Shown here piece by piece: positions 1-8,041 of a DNA stretch of 17,278 bases (the stretch's first letter is position 1; every line of letters begins with the position of its first letter). Under the pieces are notes generated by a model that saw nothing but the letters and a program-made list of their open reading frames with translations, made no database searches and had not been told where the DNA came from. Both the position numbers and the translations under genes were made by a program. The stretch is from Verrucomicrobiota bacterium (GTDB taxonomy: Bacteria > Verrucomicrobiota > Verrucomicrobiia > Chthoniobacterales > UBA6821), in contig VHCR01000007.1 of NCBI GenBank assembly GCA_016871655.1, forward strand, positions 1-17,278, read 5' to 3'.

Positions 1-425
1 TTCATGCCTACCTCCAGTTATCTGACAACTCCACCTCTAATAAGAGACAGAAGTACTGAAATCAAAAAGACCTGAGGAAACCAATTTACAGACGAATTGT
101 TGCACTACCGGGTCGGAAAAGGGGGAAAAGGGGTCGGTTCCGTAATTTGTTAATTTTGGTGCCATAGCATTAGTTAAAAGCTCCCCAACAAGAAACGCTC
201 ACATTTGCCCTTTAAAGCTCGTGTTAAAGCGCCCGGCATAGATGATACCTCTCAAAAACAGCATTTTGAAAAATCTGTTTTTTGTTACATTATTTTTTTT
301 ATAAAGAAATTACAACAATACATGATCTATCACTGCGACAGAGCTTATTCAATTCTTCTCTGTAAAGTTTCTTCCAATTTCTCACCCTTTCGGCCCGAAT
401 TTACAAAAAGGATGTCAAATTTTGG
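1..425. other. Left-edge intergenic region, no convincing gene
   Basis: No credible coding sequence was found here. Reading frames are short, start at weak codons and run into the repeat at 426. A G-rich stretch at about 109-150 repeats the pattern GGGTCGG, a run of A and G, then GGGGTCGG. This resembles sequence often left near the ends of decayed transposons, but no transposase remnant can be read, so that origin is a guess. The rest is AT-rich and featureless to the eye. The region could hold the 3' flank of a gene lying to the left of the window. Confidence 0.5.
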
Positions 426-612
426 CTTTAACCCGGATATTTCATGCCTCTCAGTCTGCAGCTTGGCCAAAGCCGATGAATACTGCGTTGTCGTTGAATT
501 TTGATCAGAGCGTATGTACTCATACAGCCCTGATCAAAATCCTGCCTCCGCCTTGTCTCATCAGCTTTTTCCTTCGCTTCGCTGTGAGAGCCATGAAATA
601 TCCGGGTTAAAG
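426..612. repeat. MITE-like inverted-repeat element, family A, copy 1
   Basis: This is a 187-bp element bounded by a 28-bp terminal inverted repeat (426-453 against 585-612) with one mismatch. Its core is TTTAACCCGGATATTTCATG. The interior holds a second, nested hairpin: ATTTTGATCAG at 498-508 pairs with CTGATCAAAAT at 530-540, and GTATG at 512-516 pairs with CATAC at 521-525 around a four-base loop. There is no believable reading frame inside. A diverged copy with the same ends lies at 14960-15142. It is best explained as a non-autonomous mobile repeat. It lies just downstream of ispD, so it could also fold as an RNA hairpin in that transcript. Confidence 0.8.
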
Positions 613-634
613 AGGCTTGTTAAGAATCAAACTT

Positions 635-1339
635 TCACTCACCAAAATTTACTTTCGATAACAATGCCTCAACCAACTTGAGATCGAGTGGATAGGTCAC
701 TTTTAAATTAGGTTCGCGATTTTCGACGAGGTAAATTTTTTTCCCATGCTCGAGCAAAGCAGAAACTTCATCGGTAAAATTTTTACTTTCTTTAAGAGCT
801 AGAAGGCTTATGAGATCATCCTTGCGAAAGACCTGAGGTGTTTGCATTGACCAAAGATGCGTGCGATCGATAGTTGCCTCTGCGACATTTTGTTCGTCTG
901 CTCGATGGAGCGTCTCTGTTACAGGCACCGCTAAAGAGGCAGCTCCATATTCTTGAGCTTTTTGCAAGCAGAGTTGAATCATCGATGGAGAGACTAAGGG
1001 CCTTGCGCCATCATGAATCACAACCCATTCGATATCGCTGGAAAGAGCTAATAAGCCAGATCGAACGGACTCATGACGAGTTACTCCACCAAAAACGATC
1101 TTAATTTTTTTTAATTCAGCATCTTTTTTTTCTTTCAGAAATCGACGAAAGAAATCTTCGCGATCAGAAGCAACCACAAGAATAATTTCTTGAATGGAAG
1201 AAATCGAAGTGAATGTCTCTAACGAGTAACTAACAAGCGGCCGACCTTCCACTAATACCATTAGTTTATCTTCACCAAACCGCTGACTCGATCCTGCTGC
1301 AAGAATGATGGCTGCTGTTTTTGGAAGAAAAAAAATCAC
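635..1339 (-). CDS. ispD: 2-C-methyl-D-erythritol 4-phosphate cytidylyltransferase
   Basis: IspD catalyses the third step of the non-mevalonate (MEP) isoprenoid pathway: it joins CTP and 2-C-methyl-D-erythritol 4-phosphate to give CDP-methylerythritol, in the cytoplasm. The 234 residues match the usual family length. Visible motifs are the nucleotide-binding AAGSSQRFGEDK (14-25), GGVTRHESVRSGL (84-96), VVIHDGARPLV (106-116), TPQVF (167-171), TDEVSAL (189-195) and NLKVTYPLDL (211-220), in family order. The start is GTG at 1339: an in-frame stop lies a few codons upstream and no ATG precedes the first motif. No Shine-Dalgarno sequence is visible. It is the last gene of a minus-strand run, 131 bp after the gene upstream of it. 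IspF, often a neighbour or fusion partner, is not in the window. Confidence 0.95.
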   Translation of the reverse strand: MIFFLPKTAAIILAAGSSQRFGEDKLMVLVEGRPLVSYSLETFTSISSIQEIILVVASDREDFFRRFLKEKKDAELKKIKIVFGGVTRHESVRSGLLALSSDIEWVVIHDGARPLVSPSMIQLCLQKAQEYGAASLAVPVTETLHRADEQNVAEATIDRTHLWSMQTPQVFRKDDLISLLALKESKNFTDEVSALLEHGKKIYLVENREPNLKVTYPLDLKLVEALLSKVNFGE

Positions 1340-1470
1340 AGGAATAAAAGCGATGTCTTAGAAAACAGAAGACAGAATTTGTAAGGTTTTAATATCTTTT
1401 ACAACAGGAAATCGATATCCATGAGGAATAAATTAAAAAATGACACTTCTTGGGTCTATCTCCCATTTCT

Positions 1471-3966
1471 TCAAAACTCCGAAGTTTTCTGTGCTATCTT
1501 TTCTAAGCTCTGGTTGAACTTTTCAGCAAGCTGACGCTCAAATCCTTCTAAGATCTCTTTTTCAGCTTGATAGTATTTTTTAAAGACATCTTTTTGTTTC
1601 TTACTAAAAAGCTGTTTTTGTGAATCTGGATCTTTAAACTTCTGAGCCTTATCAGCAAGGCCTTTTTCCTTAGAAAGAAGAGAGGTTAAAGAAGTTGTTT
1701 CTTTTTGAAGGTTTTTTAAAGTTTTTGAATCAGAAGGCCCGGAATAATAAGAATAGTTCAAAGAATTGAATTGTTGTTCTCTCTCCACTCTTGTATTTAA
1801 TAACGAGATGGCCGTCTTTTGTTGATCAAAAGTGTGCTTTGCAGATTCAAATGCCGCACGAGGACACCCCCAGTGCTGATAACAATCAGCAAAAACTCCG
1901 GAGACCTCTTTTATTTGCTTTGCAATATAAGATGTTTTCACAACAGATCTTTCATGTTGGTCGAAACGATCTAAGATTGAGCTACCCCATTGATGGAGTT
2001 CTTCAAAGAGAAACTTAAGATTTTTTTTCGGTTGTTGAACTATTTCCCTACACACTGTTTCTGGTGTAGCACTAAATTTAACCCAAGACGGATTTTCTAT
2101 TCTAGAATTAGGGGCTAATTTTTGTCCTAGATAGGAGTCACAATATGCCTTTGGTCCTCCTTGATGAGATAGCGAGGGTGCGTATGAATTAACATGATCA
2201 TATGCCCTTTTTCCAGCAAAAGCTACAGCCCCAGTAAAAGCAAGAGAGAACAAAGGCCGGTTCCTAAAAGCAGTCCTAGCTTTTTCTAAAAAAGACATTT
2301 GAGGCAGCATAGAATATTCAATTACTTCTCCTGAAGCATCAAAGATAAAAAGTCTTTTTTTAGTTTCTGGCTTTAGAAGATGGTCTTTGACATAGTCTTT
2401 AACAAGCTTCTTGATCGCTGGATCATGATTTGGATTCTCCCAGGGATTAAATTTTTCGGGAAAACGGCAATACAAAAGAACTGTTTCAGGTTGCTCTCCT
2501 TTTAAGAAAACTAACTTTTTAATGGAGAGATTATCTAAAGAAGGAGATCTACCTCTCTCTAGTTCGATGTTTACTGTCGCTGAAAGTGAAGTTGTTTCAT
2601 TTTGATTTAGTATTTCTAGAAGCTTTTTTACATTTTTAAGATTCTTGAGATCGAACCCTTGTTTTTCTAGAGCATTCAGTGATATTTGTAAAAATTGAAC
2701 TGATTTGAAGGCTTCTTCTGATTTTGCCGTTTTCTTGTTCAGCTCAACAAGATCTTCATTGATTCCATTTCTAGATGCAAAATTTAACAAGGCCTTTTGC
2801 AGAATAGCTGCATGTGTCCTGTTCTTGTTAAAATCGAATACTCCTGGCTCCACAAAAGTAAAAATAGTACCTTGCTCATCTTGAAAAATTTGTATTTTTT
2901 GTAAGAGTTCTTCTCCTTGAGAACCTGCTTTCTGGAAGAGCTCTTCTACCATCTCTGTCGCAATCTCTTTGAATATCCATGTCCGTTCGAAATCGGCTGA
3001 TTTCCCTGCTAGTTTTAACCTTTGTTGTAATATAAACTGATCGTGAGGATTATTAAGATTTAAATCACTACCATCAACGGGATCACTAACAAATATCCCA
3101 TTTTTTCGGAAGAGTTCTTTTTGAAAAAGCTGCATGCATATTGCTCTTTTAGCCTCGTTGTTGAGTAAGTCCTCCAAGGAACTAACGCCGGCCTTCCTAA
3201 ACATAGACATGTAGGGTTCTTTATTTTTGCTCTTTTCCCAAAGATTTTTAATGTGATCTATAGAACCAAATTCCGCCCTGAGGGGAGAATGGGGAAAACG
3301 TTGCGGCAATCTATTTCCTTCGCGAGTTTCTTCATGAGGATTGGCTGAATTGGTCTCTCCCCCACTCGGTGGATTATTGTCCTGTTTTTTGCTCCGCGAA
3401 GAACTTGAAGCTGGTGTAGTGACTCTTTGACGCTCGCGCTGCTTTTCTTGATTGTTTCCAAGGTTTTTCTTTTCTTCACTCCCCTTTCGGTCGAGACCCA
3501 ACATCATTAGAGGCATCTCAGGAAACTCATCTTTTTTGGCAACAATGTAATAAATTCCTTCTCGGCTTTTTTCATCATCGATAGAAAATCTCCCATGAAA
3601 AATATCTATCACTTCATCTCCTTCTAATTCATAGCAGCCATGTTCTGTATTTCCGTCGTCACGCCAGTTGCAATAGCGGATGGCATCAAGTCGTTGGAGG
3701 TGTCTCATCAATTCCCCTTCTTGACCTAGTACAGGCTCATAATGAATCCCATCCTCTTTTTCTATACACAGAATCTGATCTCCCATATCAGGGTGATATT
3801 GGCGATGAAAATCAGAAAAAAGTCTTGCTGTATTTTCAAGACATGCCGCATATTCCTCTACAAGTAAAGGTTGAGAATCCAACGAATCATCAGGCAGGGC
3901 CTTATCTTGAGCGGACAATAAACTTCCAGCAAACAACAAGAGAAAAGAAATAATGGGGAGAAACAT
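1471..3966 (-). CDS. Large secreted protein of unknown function
   Basis: This 831-residue protein was not recognised. It opens with a clear Sec-type signal peptide (residues 1 to about 19, hydrophobic core FLPIISFLLLFAGSLLSA), so it should leave the cytoplasm. Residues 30-160 look like a small folded domain with several Cys, including YCNW (98-101) and GCYEL (110-114). Residues 161-230 are low-complexity and rich in Ser, Asn, Pro, Lys and Arg, probably disordered. The middle is mixed alpha/beta in appearance. A weak hydrophobic stretch at about 572-585 could be a membrane helix. From about 690 to the end it is Lys/Glu/Gln-rich and probably coiled coil. It starts 33 bp after the YqeY-like gene and may share its transcript. 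No enzymatic motif is visible. Such proteins are often surface or host-interaction factors, but that is only inference. Confidence 0.8.
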   Translation of the reverse strand: MFLPIISFLLLFAGSLLSAQDKALPDDSLDSQPLLVEEYAACLENTARLFSDFHRQYHPDMGDQILCIEKEDGIHYEPVLGQEGELMRHLQRLDAIRYCNWRDDGNTEHGCYELEGDEVIDIFHGRFSIDDEKSREGIYYIVAKKDEFPEMPLMMLGLDRKGSEEKKNLGNNQEKQRERQRVTTPASSSSRSKKQDNNPPSGGETNSANPHEETREGNRLPQRFPHSPLRAEFGSIDHIKNLWEKSKNKEPYMSMFRKAGVSSLEDLLNNEAKRAICMQLFQKELFRKNGIFVSDPVDGSDLNLNNPHDQFILQQRLKLAGKSADFERTWIFKEIATEMVEELFQKAGSQGEELLQKIQIFQDEQGTIFTFVEPGVFDFNKNRTHAAILQKALLNFASRNGINEDLVELNKKTAKSEEAFKSVQFLQISLNALEKQGFDLKNLKNVKKLLEILNQNETTSLSATVNIELERGRSPSLDNLSIKKLVFLKGEQPETVLLYCRFPEKFNPWENPNHDPAIKKLVKDYVKDHLLKPETKKRLFIFDASGEVIEYSMLPQMSFLEKARTAFRNRPLFSLAFTGAVAFAGKRAYDHVNSYAPSLSHQGGPKAYCDSYLGQKLAPNSRIENPSWVKFSATPETVCREIVQQPKKNLKFLFEELHQWGSSILDRFDQHERSVVKTSYIAKQIKEVSGVFADCYQHWGCPRAAFESAKHTFDQQKTAISLLNTRVEREQQFNSLNYSYYSGPSDSKTLKNLQKETTSLTSLLSKEKGLADKAQKFKDPDSQKQLFSKKQKDVFKKYYQAEKEILEGFERQLAEKFNQSLEKIAQKTSEF

Positions 3967-3999
3967 ATCGAGGAATACTAATGAATATAAAATTTGGAA

Positions 4000-4452
4000 T
4001 TAACTCAAAAGCTGCTGCACTATCGCACTCAACTGACGTCCATCAGCGCGGCCAGCAGCCTTTGCTTGCGCCGCTTTCATGACGGCGCCCATTTGGGCTT
4101 TAGAGGTCGCACCGACTTCAGCGATTGCTTCCTTCACGAGCGCTTCGAGCTCGACTTCTGACAATCCTTGTGGAAGATAAACTTTGAGGAGAGCAATCTC
4201 TGATTTTTCTTTTTCAGCAAGCTCGGGACGTCCCCCTTGTTCAAAACTGGCGACAGAATCTTCTCGCTGTTTCACCTGCTTGCGAATCACCGCAACAGCT
4301 TCTCCATCAGAAAGAGTCGCAGAAGCTCCTCCTTGCTCGATCGAGCTATACTTGAGCGCTGACTTGAGCATGCGTAATGTTCCAAGCTTAAAAGCATCGC
4401 GTGCCTTCATCGCTTCCTTAAGATCGTGATCAATTTGTTCGGTGAGAGTCAT
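4000..4452 (-). CDS. GatB/YqeY domain protein
   Basis: This 150-residue protein has the full length of the YqeY family, which resembles the tail domain of the GatB subunit of the tRNA-dependent amidotransferase. Typical features are the N-terminal helix with DLKEAMKARDAFKLGTLRML (about 10-30), a central KQREDSVASFEQGGRPELAEKE segment written here only in part (KQREDSVASFEQGGR, about 81-95), LLKVYLPQGLSE (about 108-119), and the C-terminal GAVMKAAQAKAAGRADGRQLS region. The molecular role of stand-alone YqeY is not settled; tRNA binding or a link to amidotransferase function is assumed from the domain. The start codon at 4452 lies 6 bp after the stop of the upstream Rpn-like gene, so the two are probably cotranscribed. 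No Shine-Dalgarno motif is visible. Confidence 0.9.
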   Translation of the reverse strand: MTLTEQIDHDLKEAMKARDAFKLGTLRMLKSALKYSSIEQGGASATLSDGEAVAVIRKQVKQREDSVASFEQGGRPELAEKEKSEIALLKVYLPQGLSEVELEALVKEAIAEVGATSKAQMGAVMKAAQAKAAGRADGRQLSAIVQQLLS

Positions 4453-4458
4453 AGAAAT

Positions 4459-5511
4459 TTATTTTTTAAAAACGTCAGTTAGTGTTTTAGCAACAACGAT
4501 GTTATCAGCCCATTGCGAAAGTGTTTCAAAATTTGCTTCATGAATTAGATGCAGATGCTTTGCCGCGACATCAGTTGGAAAACGACGTCTCAGCTGTCTA
4601 TCTAAAGTTGATCTCAAAGCTTCAACTTTACCCTTCTCAATACCCTTCTCAATACCCTTCTCCATACCCTTCTCCATACCCTTCTCCATACCCTTCTTTA
4701 TGCCCTTTTCTATACCTTGCTTCATCCCTTTTTCCATACCTCTCATCATGCCGACTTGCTCAAAAGTACTGACATAGACTGGATCCCAATCCATCCATGA
4801 TTCTCTTCCAGCAACATTCACAATTTCTTTTTCGAAGGTTTTCATATGTTCTGAATCTAGTCTTATAAGCCAATCAATAAACTTATACAAGTTGGAAACA
4901 TCTTCCTTGCTGTATCCGCTGTTGAAGAGTTTTTTGGCGAGTGCTAATTTGTGTCTCTTTCTGAGCCCCTGATTTTCTCCGGCTTCCATAATGGCCAATT
5001 GCGCTAATATCACTAAAGCAAAAATATTTTTTTCTTTTTTTAAGATCTCCTCTTTGCCTTTATAGCCAGCAATCTTCACTGTATTAAACAAAAATAGATG
5101 GTAAGGCTTCCCAGTAAAAGGATCATCTTGTTGAAAAGCACTTGGCCTCCACTCAGGATCATCATCTAAAAAAATAGCTGTGCTGATCACGGGCTTTCGA
5201 TGTTTTCTATAAATCGTCATATTGTAGTTCAACATCCGAAAAGAAAAATCTTCCTGCTTCTGCCCTTGAATTTCGAAATGAAGTTGAATAAGCCGCTTCA
5301 CTCCATTTTTCATTTGAATTTCAAAAAGCATATCGCAAATCTGTTTTCCAAGATGAGAAGGAAACTCTCCTTTCAATACTTTATAAGGAATTTTCCAATT
5401 GATCTGCTCAGCCCATTCAGGAAAACAGAGCTCTATAAAAGGTTGAAAAAAATGTTCTAAAACTGCCTGCCATGGACCATCCGTTTCATTGTGTTGTTTT
5501 TTTAAATTCAT
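4459..5511 (-). CDS. Rpn/PD-(D/E)XK nuclease-family protein with internal GxxK repeat
   Basis: This 350-residue protein belongs by appearance to the Rpn (recombination-promoting nuclease, formerly putative transposase) group of PD-(D/E)XK-fold proteins. The N-terminal half carries the likely active-site elements: Asp60 in ICDMLFEIQ and Glu80-x-Gln82 in LHFEIQGQ, followed by the FRMLNYNM helix. Residues 254-294 are a run of Gly-x-x-Lys tetrapeptides (GMEKGMEK type). Residues about 295-345 resemble a DUF4351-type tail (LRSTLDRQLRRRFP, then LSQWADNIVVAKTLTDVF). Known Rpn proteins are DNA endonucleases that raise recA-independent recombination in E. coli. Here the function is inferred from the fold. 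It heads the minus-strand run, 88 bp from divergent gltX. Such genes are patchy and often multicopy. Confidence 0.75.
   Translation of the reverse strand: MNLKKQHNETDGPWQAVLEHFFQPFIELCFPEWAEQINWKIPYKVLKGEFPSHLGKQICDMLFEIQMKNGVKRLIQLHFEIQGQKQEDFSFRMLNYNMTIYRKHRKPVISTAIFLDDDPEWRPSAFQQDDPFTGKPYHLFLFNTVKIAGYKGKEEILKKEKNIFALVILAQLAIMEAGENQGLRKRHKLALAKKLFNSGYSKEDVSNLYKFIDWLIRLDSEHMKTFEKEIVNVAGRESWMDWDPVYVSTFEQVGMMRGMEKGMKQGIEKGIKKGMEKGMEKGMEKGIEKGIEKGKVEALRSTLDRQLRRRFPTDVAAKHLHLIHEANFETLSQWADNIVVAKTLTDVFKK
4631..4738 (-). repeat. 12-bp in-frame tandem repeat inside the Rpn-like gene
   Basis: Read on the plus strand, a 12-bp unit, CCCTTCTCMATA in the cleanest copies, is repeated head to tail. Five units (4631-4690) are nearly identical and about four more decayed units follow. 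Each unit encodes Gly-(Met/Ile)-Glu-Lys on the minus strand. Because 12 is a multiple of three, slippage would lengthen or shorten the linker without breaking the frame. The purity of the first five units suggests recent expansion. Confidence 0.9.
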
Positions 5512-5599
5512 TTTTGTAAAATTTGCTGACGATAATCAAAAAAAGATGTCATTGAAAAGCTAAAACCGCTTGAATGGCCTTTCTCACCCTATTTTTCTC

Positions 5600-6913
5600 A
5601 TGTCTCAACAAGTTCGCACCCGCTTCGCTCCCTCTCCTACAGGCCTTCTCCACGTTGGAGGAGCTCGCACGGCTCTTTTCAATTGGATCTACGCTCGCAA
5701 GCACGCCGGCACTTTTGTCCTTCGGATCGAAGATACCGATCACAACCGCAATACACGCGAAGCGGAAGAAGTTATTTTCAATGGCCTTCGTTGGTTAGGA
5801 ATCGATTGGGATGAAGGGCCACAAAAAGGAGGCTCTTACGGTCCTTACTATCAAAGTGAACGCAATGCGATCTACGAAGAATATCTTGCACGTCTCGAAA
5901 AATCAGGACATCTCTACGAAGATCAAGGTGCCATCCGCTTTCGCTCTCCTCGCGAAAAGGTCCTCGTTAAAGATTTGATCTGCGGCAACATTGAATTCGA
6001 TCTCACCAATCCAGGAACGCATCCTGACATGACGCTACGTCGCCCTGATGGTTCGTGGATTTTTCATTTTGTGAATGTCGTCGATGACATCACGATGAAA
6101 ATCACTCACGTCATTCGCGGCGAAGATCATCTCTCTAACACGCCAAAACACATCGAACTCTATCGCGCTCTCGGCGCAGAGCCTCCTCAATTTGCTCACA
6201 TGCCCCTCATCCTTAATCGTGATGGAAGCAAGATGAGCAAGCGTGATGAAGGAGCGAGTGTCGGAACTTATCCCGAGGCAGGATATGCTCCCGAGGCCCT
6301 TCGCAACTACCTCTGCCTGCTGGGCTGGTCCCCCAAAGATAACCGCGAGATCCTCGACATTCAAGAGATCATCCAACTTTTTGATCTTCCCCAAATCAAT
6401 CGTCGCAGCGCTTCGTTCGATAAAGACAAATGTTTTTGGATGAATGGTCAATATTTACTCCACATGGATTTAGGACGCTATGCAGAACTTGCTCTTCCTG
6501 TTTTAGAAAAAGCTGGAATTGATTGCGGTAATTGGGAGTACATGGAAAAAGTTCTCTCCATCGTGAAACCGAAAGTCAAAATGTTACACGATCTTCCTGA
6601 ATGGATTCGCTGCTTCTTCACCGATGATTTTCCATTCGATGAAGCAGCTGTTGAAAAAAGTCTTCGTGTTCCTGGTGCAGCCGATCGTTTGAAAGCTCTC
6701 GCAGCTTCATTTAGTGCCTGCAATCAATGGACAGCACCAACGATCGAAGCTTGCCTCAAGGAAACCGCAGCTACAATCGGCGTCAAGACAGGCGAACTCA
6801 TCCACCCTGCTCGCGTGGCTGTCAGCGGCCGCTCTGTGGGAGCTGGACTCTACGAGATGTTTGAAATTTTAGGTCGAGATAAGACGGTGAAGCGGCTAAG
6901 AAATAGACTGTAG
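5600..6913 (+). CDS. gltX: Glutamyl-tRNA synthetase (glutamate--tRNA ligase)
   Basis: This class I aminoacyl-tRNA synthetase charges tRNA-Glu with glutamate using ATP. The HIGH-type motif is HVGG (18-21, within PSPTGLLHVGGARTALFNW) and the KMSKS-type loop is KMSKR (211-215). VIRGEDHLSNTP (171-182) is a further hallmark. The C-terminus (HPARVAVSGRSVGAGLYEMF and on) is the normal family end, so the protein is complete at 437 residues. It is shorter than usual (about 470-500) because the Cys-rich, often zinc-binding segment after residue 105 is missing: SGHLYEDQGAIRFRSP passes directly into the next strand. ATG 5600 was chosen over in-frame ATG 5570 because homology begins MSQQVRTRFAPSPTG. No Shine-Dalgarno is visible. 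The TAG stop lies inside a heptamer repeat. Confidence 0.95.
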   Translation: MSQQVRTRFAPSPTGLLHVGGARTALFNWIYARKHAGTFVLRIEDTDHNRNTREAEEVIFNGLRWLGIDWDEGPQKGGSYGPYYQSERNAIYEEYLARLEKSGHLYEDQGAIRFRSPREKVLVKDLICGNIEFDLTNPGTHPDMTLRRPDGSWIFHFVNVVDDITMKITHVIRGEDHLSNTPKHIELYRALGAEPPQFAHMPLILNRDGSKMSKRDEGASVGTYPEAGYAPEALRNYLCLLGWSPKDNREILDIQEIIQLFDLPQINRRSASFDKDKCFWMNGQYLLHMDLGRYAELALPVLEKAGIDCGNWEYMEKVLSIVKPKVKMLHDLPEWIRCFFTDDFPFDEAAVEKSLRVPGAADRLKALAASFSACNQWTAPTIEACLKETAATIGVKTGELIHPARVAVSGRSVGAGLYEMFEILGRDKTVKRLRNRL

Positions 6914-6924
6914 GCTGTAGGTTT
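6908..6924 (-). repeat. Heptamer repeat array, left arm of the gltX-aroE pair
   Basis: Read on the minus strand, this is two to three units of a heptamer with consensus CTRYARC (CTACAGC, CTACAGT). It overlaps the gltX stop codon and is the inverted partner of the array at 7014-7038, about 90 bp of AT-rich DNA away. It is followed on the minus strand by AGTCTATTT, which also follows the corresponding array next to the cysteine desulfurase gene. Confidence 0.65.
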
Positions 6925-7013
6925 AAAACACCTTGAAAATGGAATATTCATTCAAATTGATAGGTTTTGATGAGTAGTTGTTTTTTTATTTTTGACGAAG
7001 TCCTTACTTTGAT

Positions 7014-7038
7014 CTATAGCCTATGGCCTACAGCCTAT
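7014..7038 (+). repeat. Heptamer repeat array upstream of aroE
   Basis: Three full heptamers plus a partial one (CTATAGC, CTATGGC, CTACAGC, CTAT) lie in sense orientation before aroE. The array contains an in-frame ATG (7023) that could be mistaken for the aroE start. It belongs to the same family as the arrays at 13481-13510, 13615-13646 and 14505-14540. Confidence 0.7.
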
Positions 7039-7067
7039 TTTACTCTTTCGCTGACCTCGATGATCCA

Positions 7068-7934
7068 ATGTCATCGTTGTATCAGCTTCAGCCTCCAGCA
7101 CGCCTCGCCCTCATAGGAACTCCAGTGGCTCAATCCAGGTCACCAGAAATTCACAACGAACGGATTAAAAAGCAAAGTCTTCCTTGGCGCTATATCGCGA
7201 TCGATGTTCACCCGGCTGAGTTACCGCGGGCTTTTGATCTTCTTCAAAAAAATCATTTCCTCGGATTTAATGTGACGATGCCTCATAAACAAGCAGCGGT
7301 TGCGCTCGTTGATGAAATCACCGATCACGCACGCCTACTCGGAGCGATCAATACAGTGGTGATTCGTGACGAAAAAAAAATTGGTCATAACACCGATGGC
7401 CCTGGTTTTGTTGCAGCACTGGAAGAAGAATGGAATTTTTCTCTCAAAGGCCGTTCCCTTCTCATTCTCGGAGCCACTGGTGGAGCCGGTCGTGCGCTCG
7501 CGATGCAATCGGCGATGGAAGACTGTCGCCAACTTTTTTTATCATCGCGCACGCCAACTATCCTTGATCAACAAGTGCAACAACTCTTGCAAATCAGACC
7601 AGATCTTCTTGTCGAAGCGGTTGGACTTGATGAAGCTTCTCTCAAGCGTGCCATGTCTCAAGTCGATCTCATCGTCAATGCAACACCCCTTGGATTTCTT
7701 GGCCAAGAAGCTCCTTCATTGATTCCCTCAAAATTTTTCCAATCGAGGCACTATGCTTATGATATTATTTCTTCTACTAAGCCAACTCCTCTCATGCAAG
7801 CTGCAAGCCAAGCTGGAGCTCGTTCAGCCGATGGTTCTGCTATGACACGACTTCAAGGGGCTATGGCGTTTGAAATTTGGCTTCATCAAAATGGAGGAGC
7901 TCCTATCGACGCCGCGGAACCGATCCTACTTTAA
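7068..7934 (+). CDS. aroE: Shikimate dehydrogenase (NADP+)
   Basis: AroE reduces 3-dehydroshikimate to shikimate with NADPH in the pathway to aromatic amino acids. From ATG 7068 the protein has 288 residues, a normal length. Substrate-binding Ser23 and Ser25 lie in GTPVAQSRSPEIHN, the catalytic Lys74 in NVTMPHK (68-74) and the catalytic Asp110 in HNTDGPG. The nucleotide loop is GATGGAGRA (135-143), followed by SSRTP (159-163), whose Arg favours NADP over NAD. NATPLG (204-209) and Gln263 in RLQGA complete the set. An in-frame ATG at 7023 exists but lies in the heptamer array and adds 15 residues with no family similarity, so 7068 is preferred. No Shine-Dalgarno is visible. It follows gltX in the same direction after 154 bp that hold an inverted repeat pair, so cotranscription is uncertain. 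Confidence 0.93.
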   Translation: MSSLYQLQPPARLALIGTPVAQSRSPEIHNERIKKQSLPWRYIAIDVHPAELPRAFDLLQKNHFLGFNVTMPHKQAAVALVDEITDHARLLGAINTVVIRDEKKIGHNTDGPGFVAALEEEWNFSLKGRSLLILGATGGAGRALAMQSAMEDCRQLFLSSRTPTILDQQVQQLLQIRPDLLVEAVGLDEASLKRAMSQVDLIVNATPLGFLGQEAPSLIPSKFFQSRHYAYDIISSTKPTPLMQAASQAGARSADGSAMTRLQGAMAFEIWLHQNGGAPIDAAEPILL

Positions 7935-8041
7935 GAGGGTGTCTTGAAAAAGCTAACATCGCGCATTACCGCATCGCTGTTAATCCAGACTCTCTCCGAA
8001 AATACTCATCTGGTTTTTCGGTGCTTGGCTGCTGTCAGCCT

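Noticed and set aside
205..610. Two overlapping small reading frames (99 and 62 codons)
   Set aside because: The first starts at TTG, both run through the family A inverted-repeat element, and neither has protein-like composition or a known motif.
7023..7067. Upstream aroE start at 7023
   Set aside because: It lies inside the heptamer array and the extra 15 residues are unlike the family N-terminus.
7997..8022. Hairpin CCGAAAA / TTTTCGG as an aroE terminator
   Set aside because: The stem is 7 bp with a 12-base loop and no T-run follows, so it is not a convincing intrinsic terminator.
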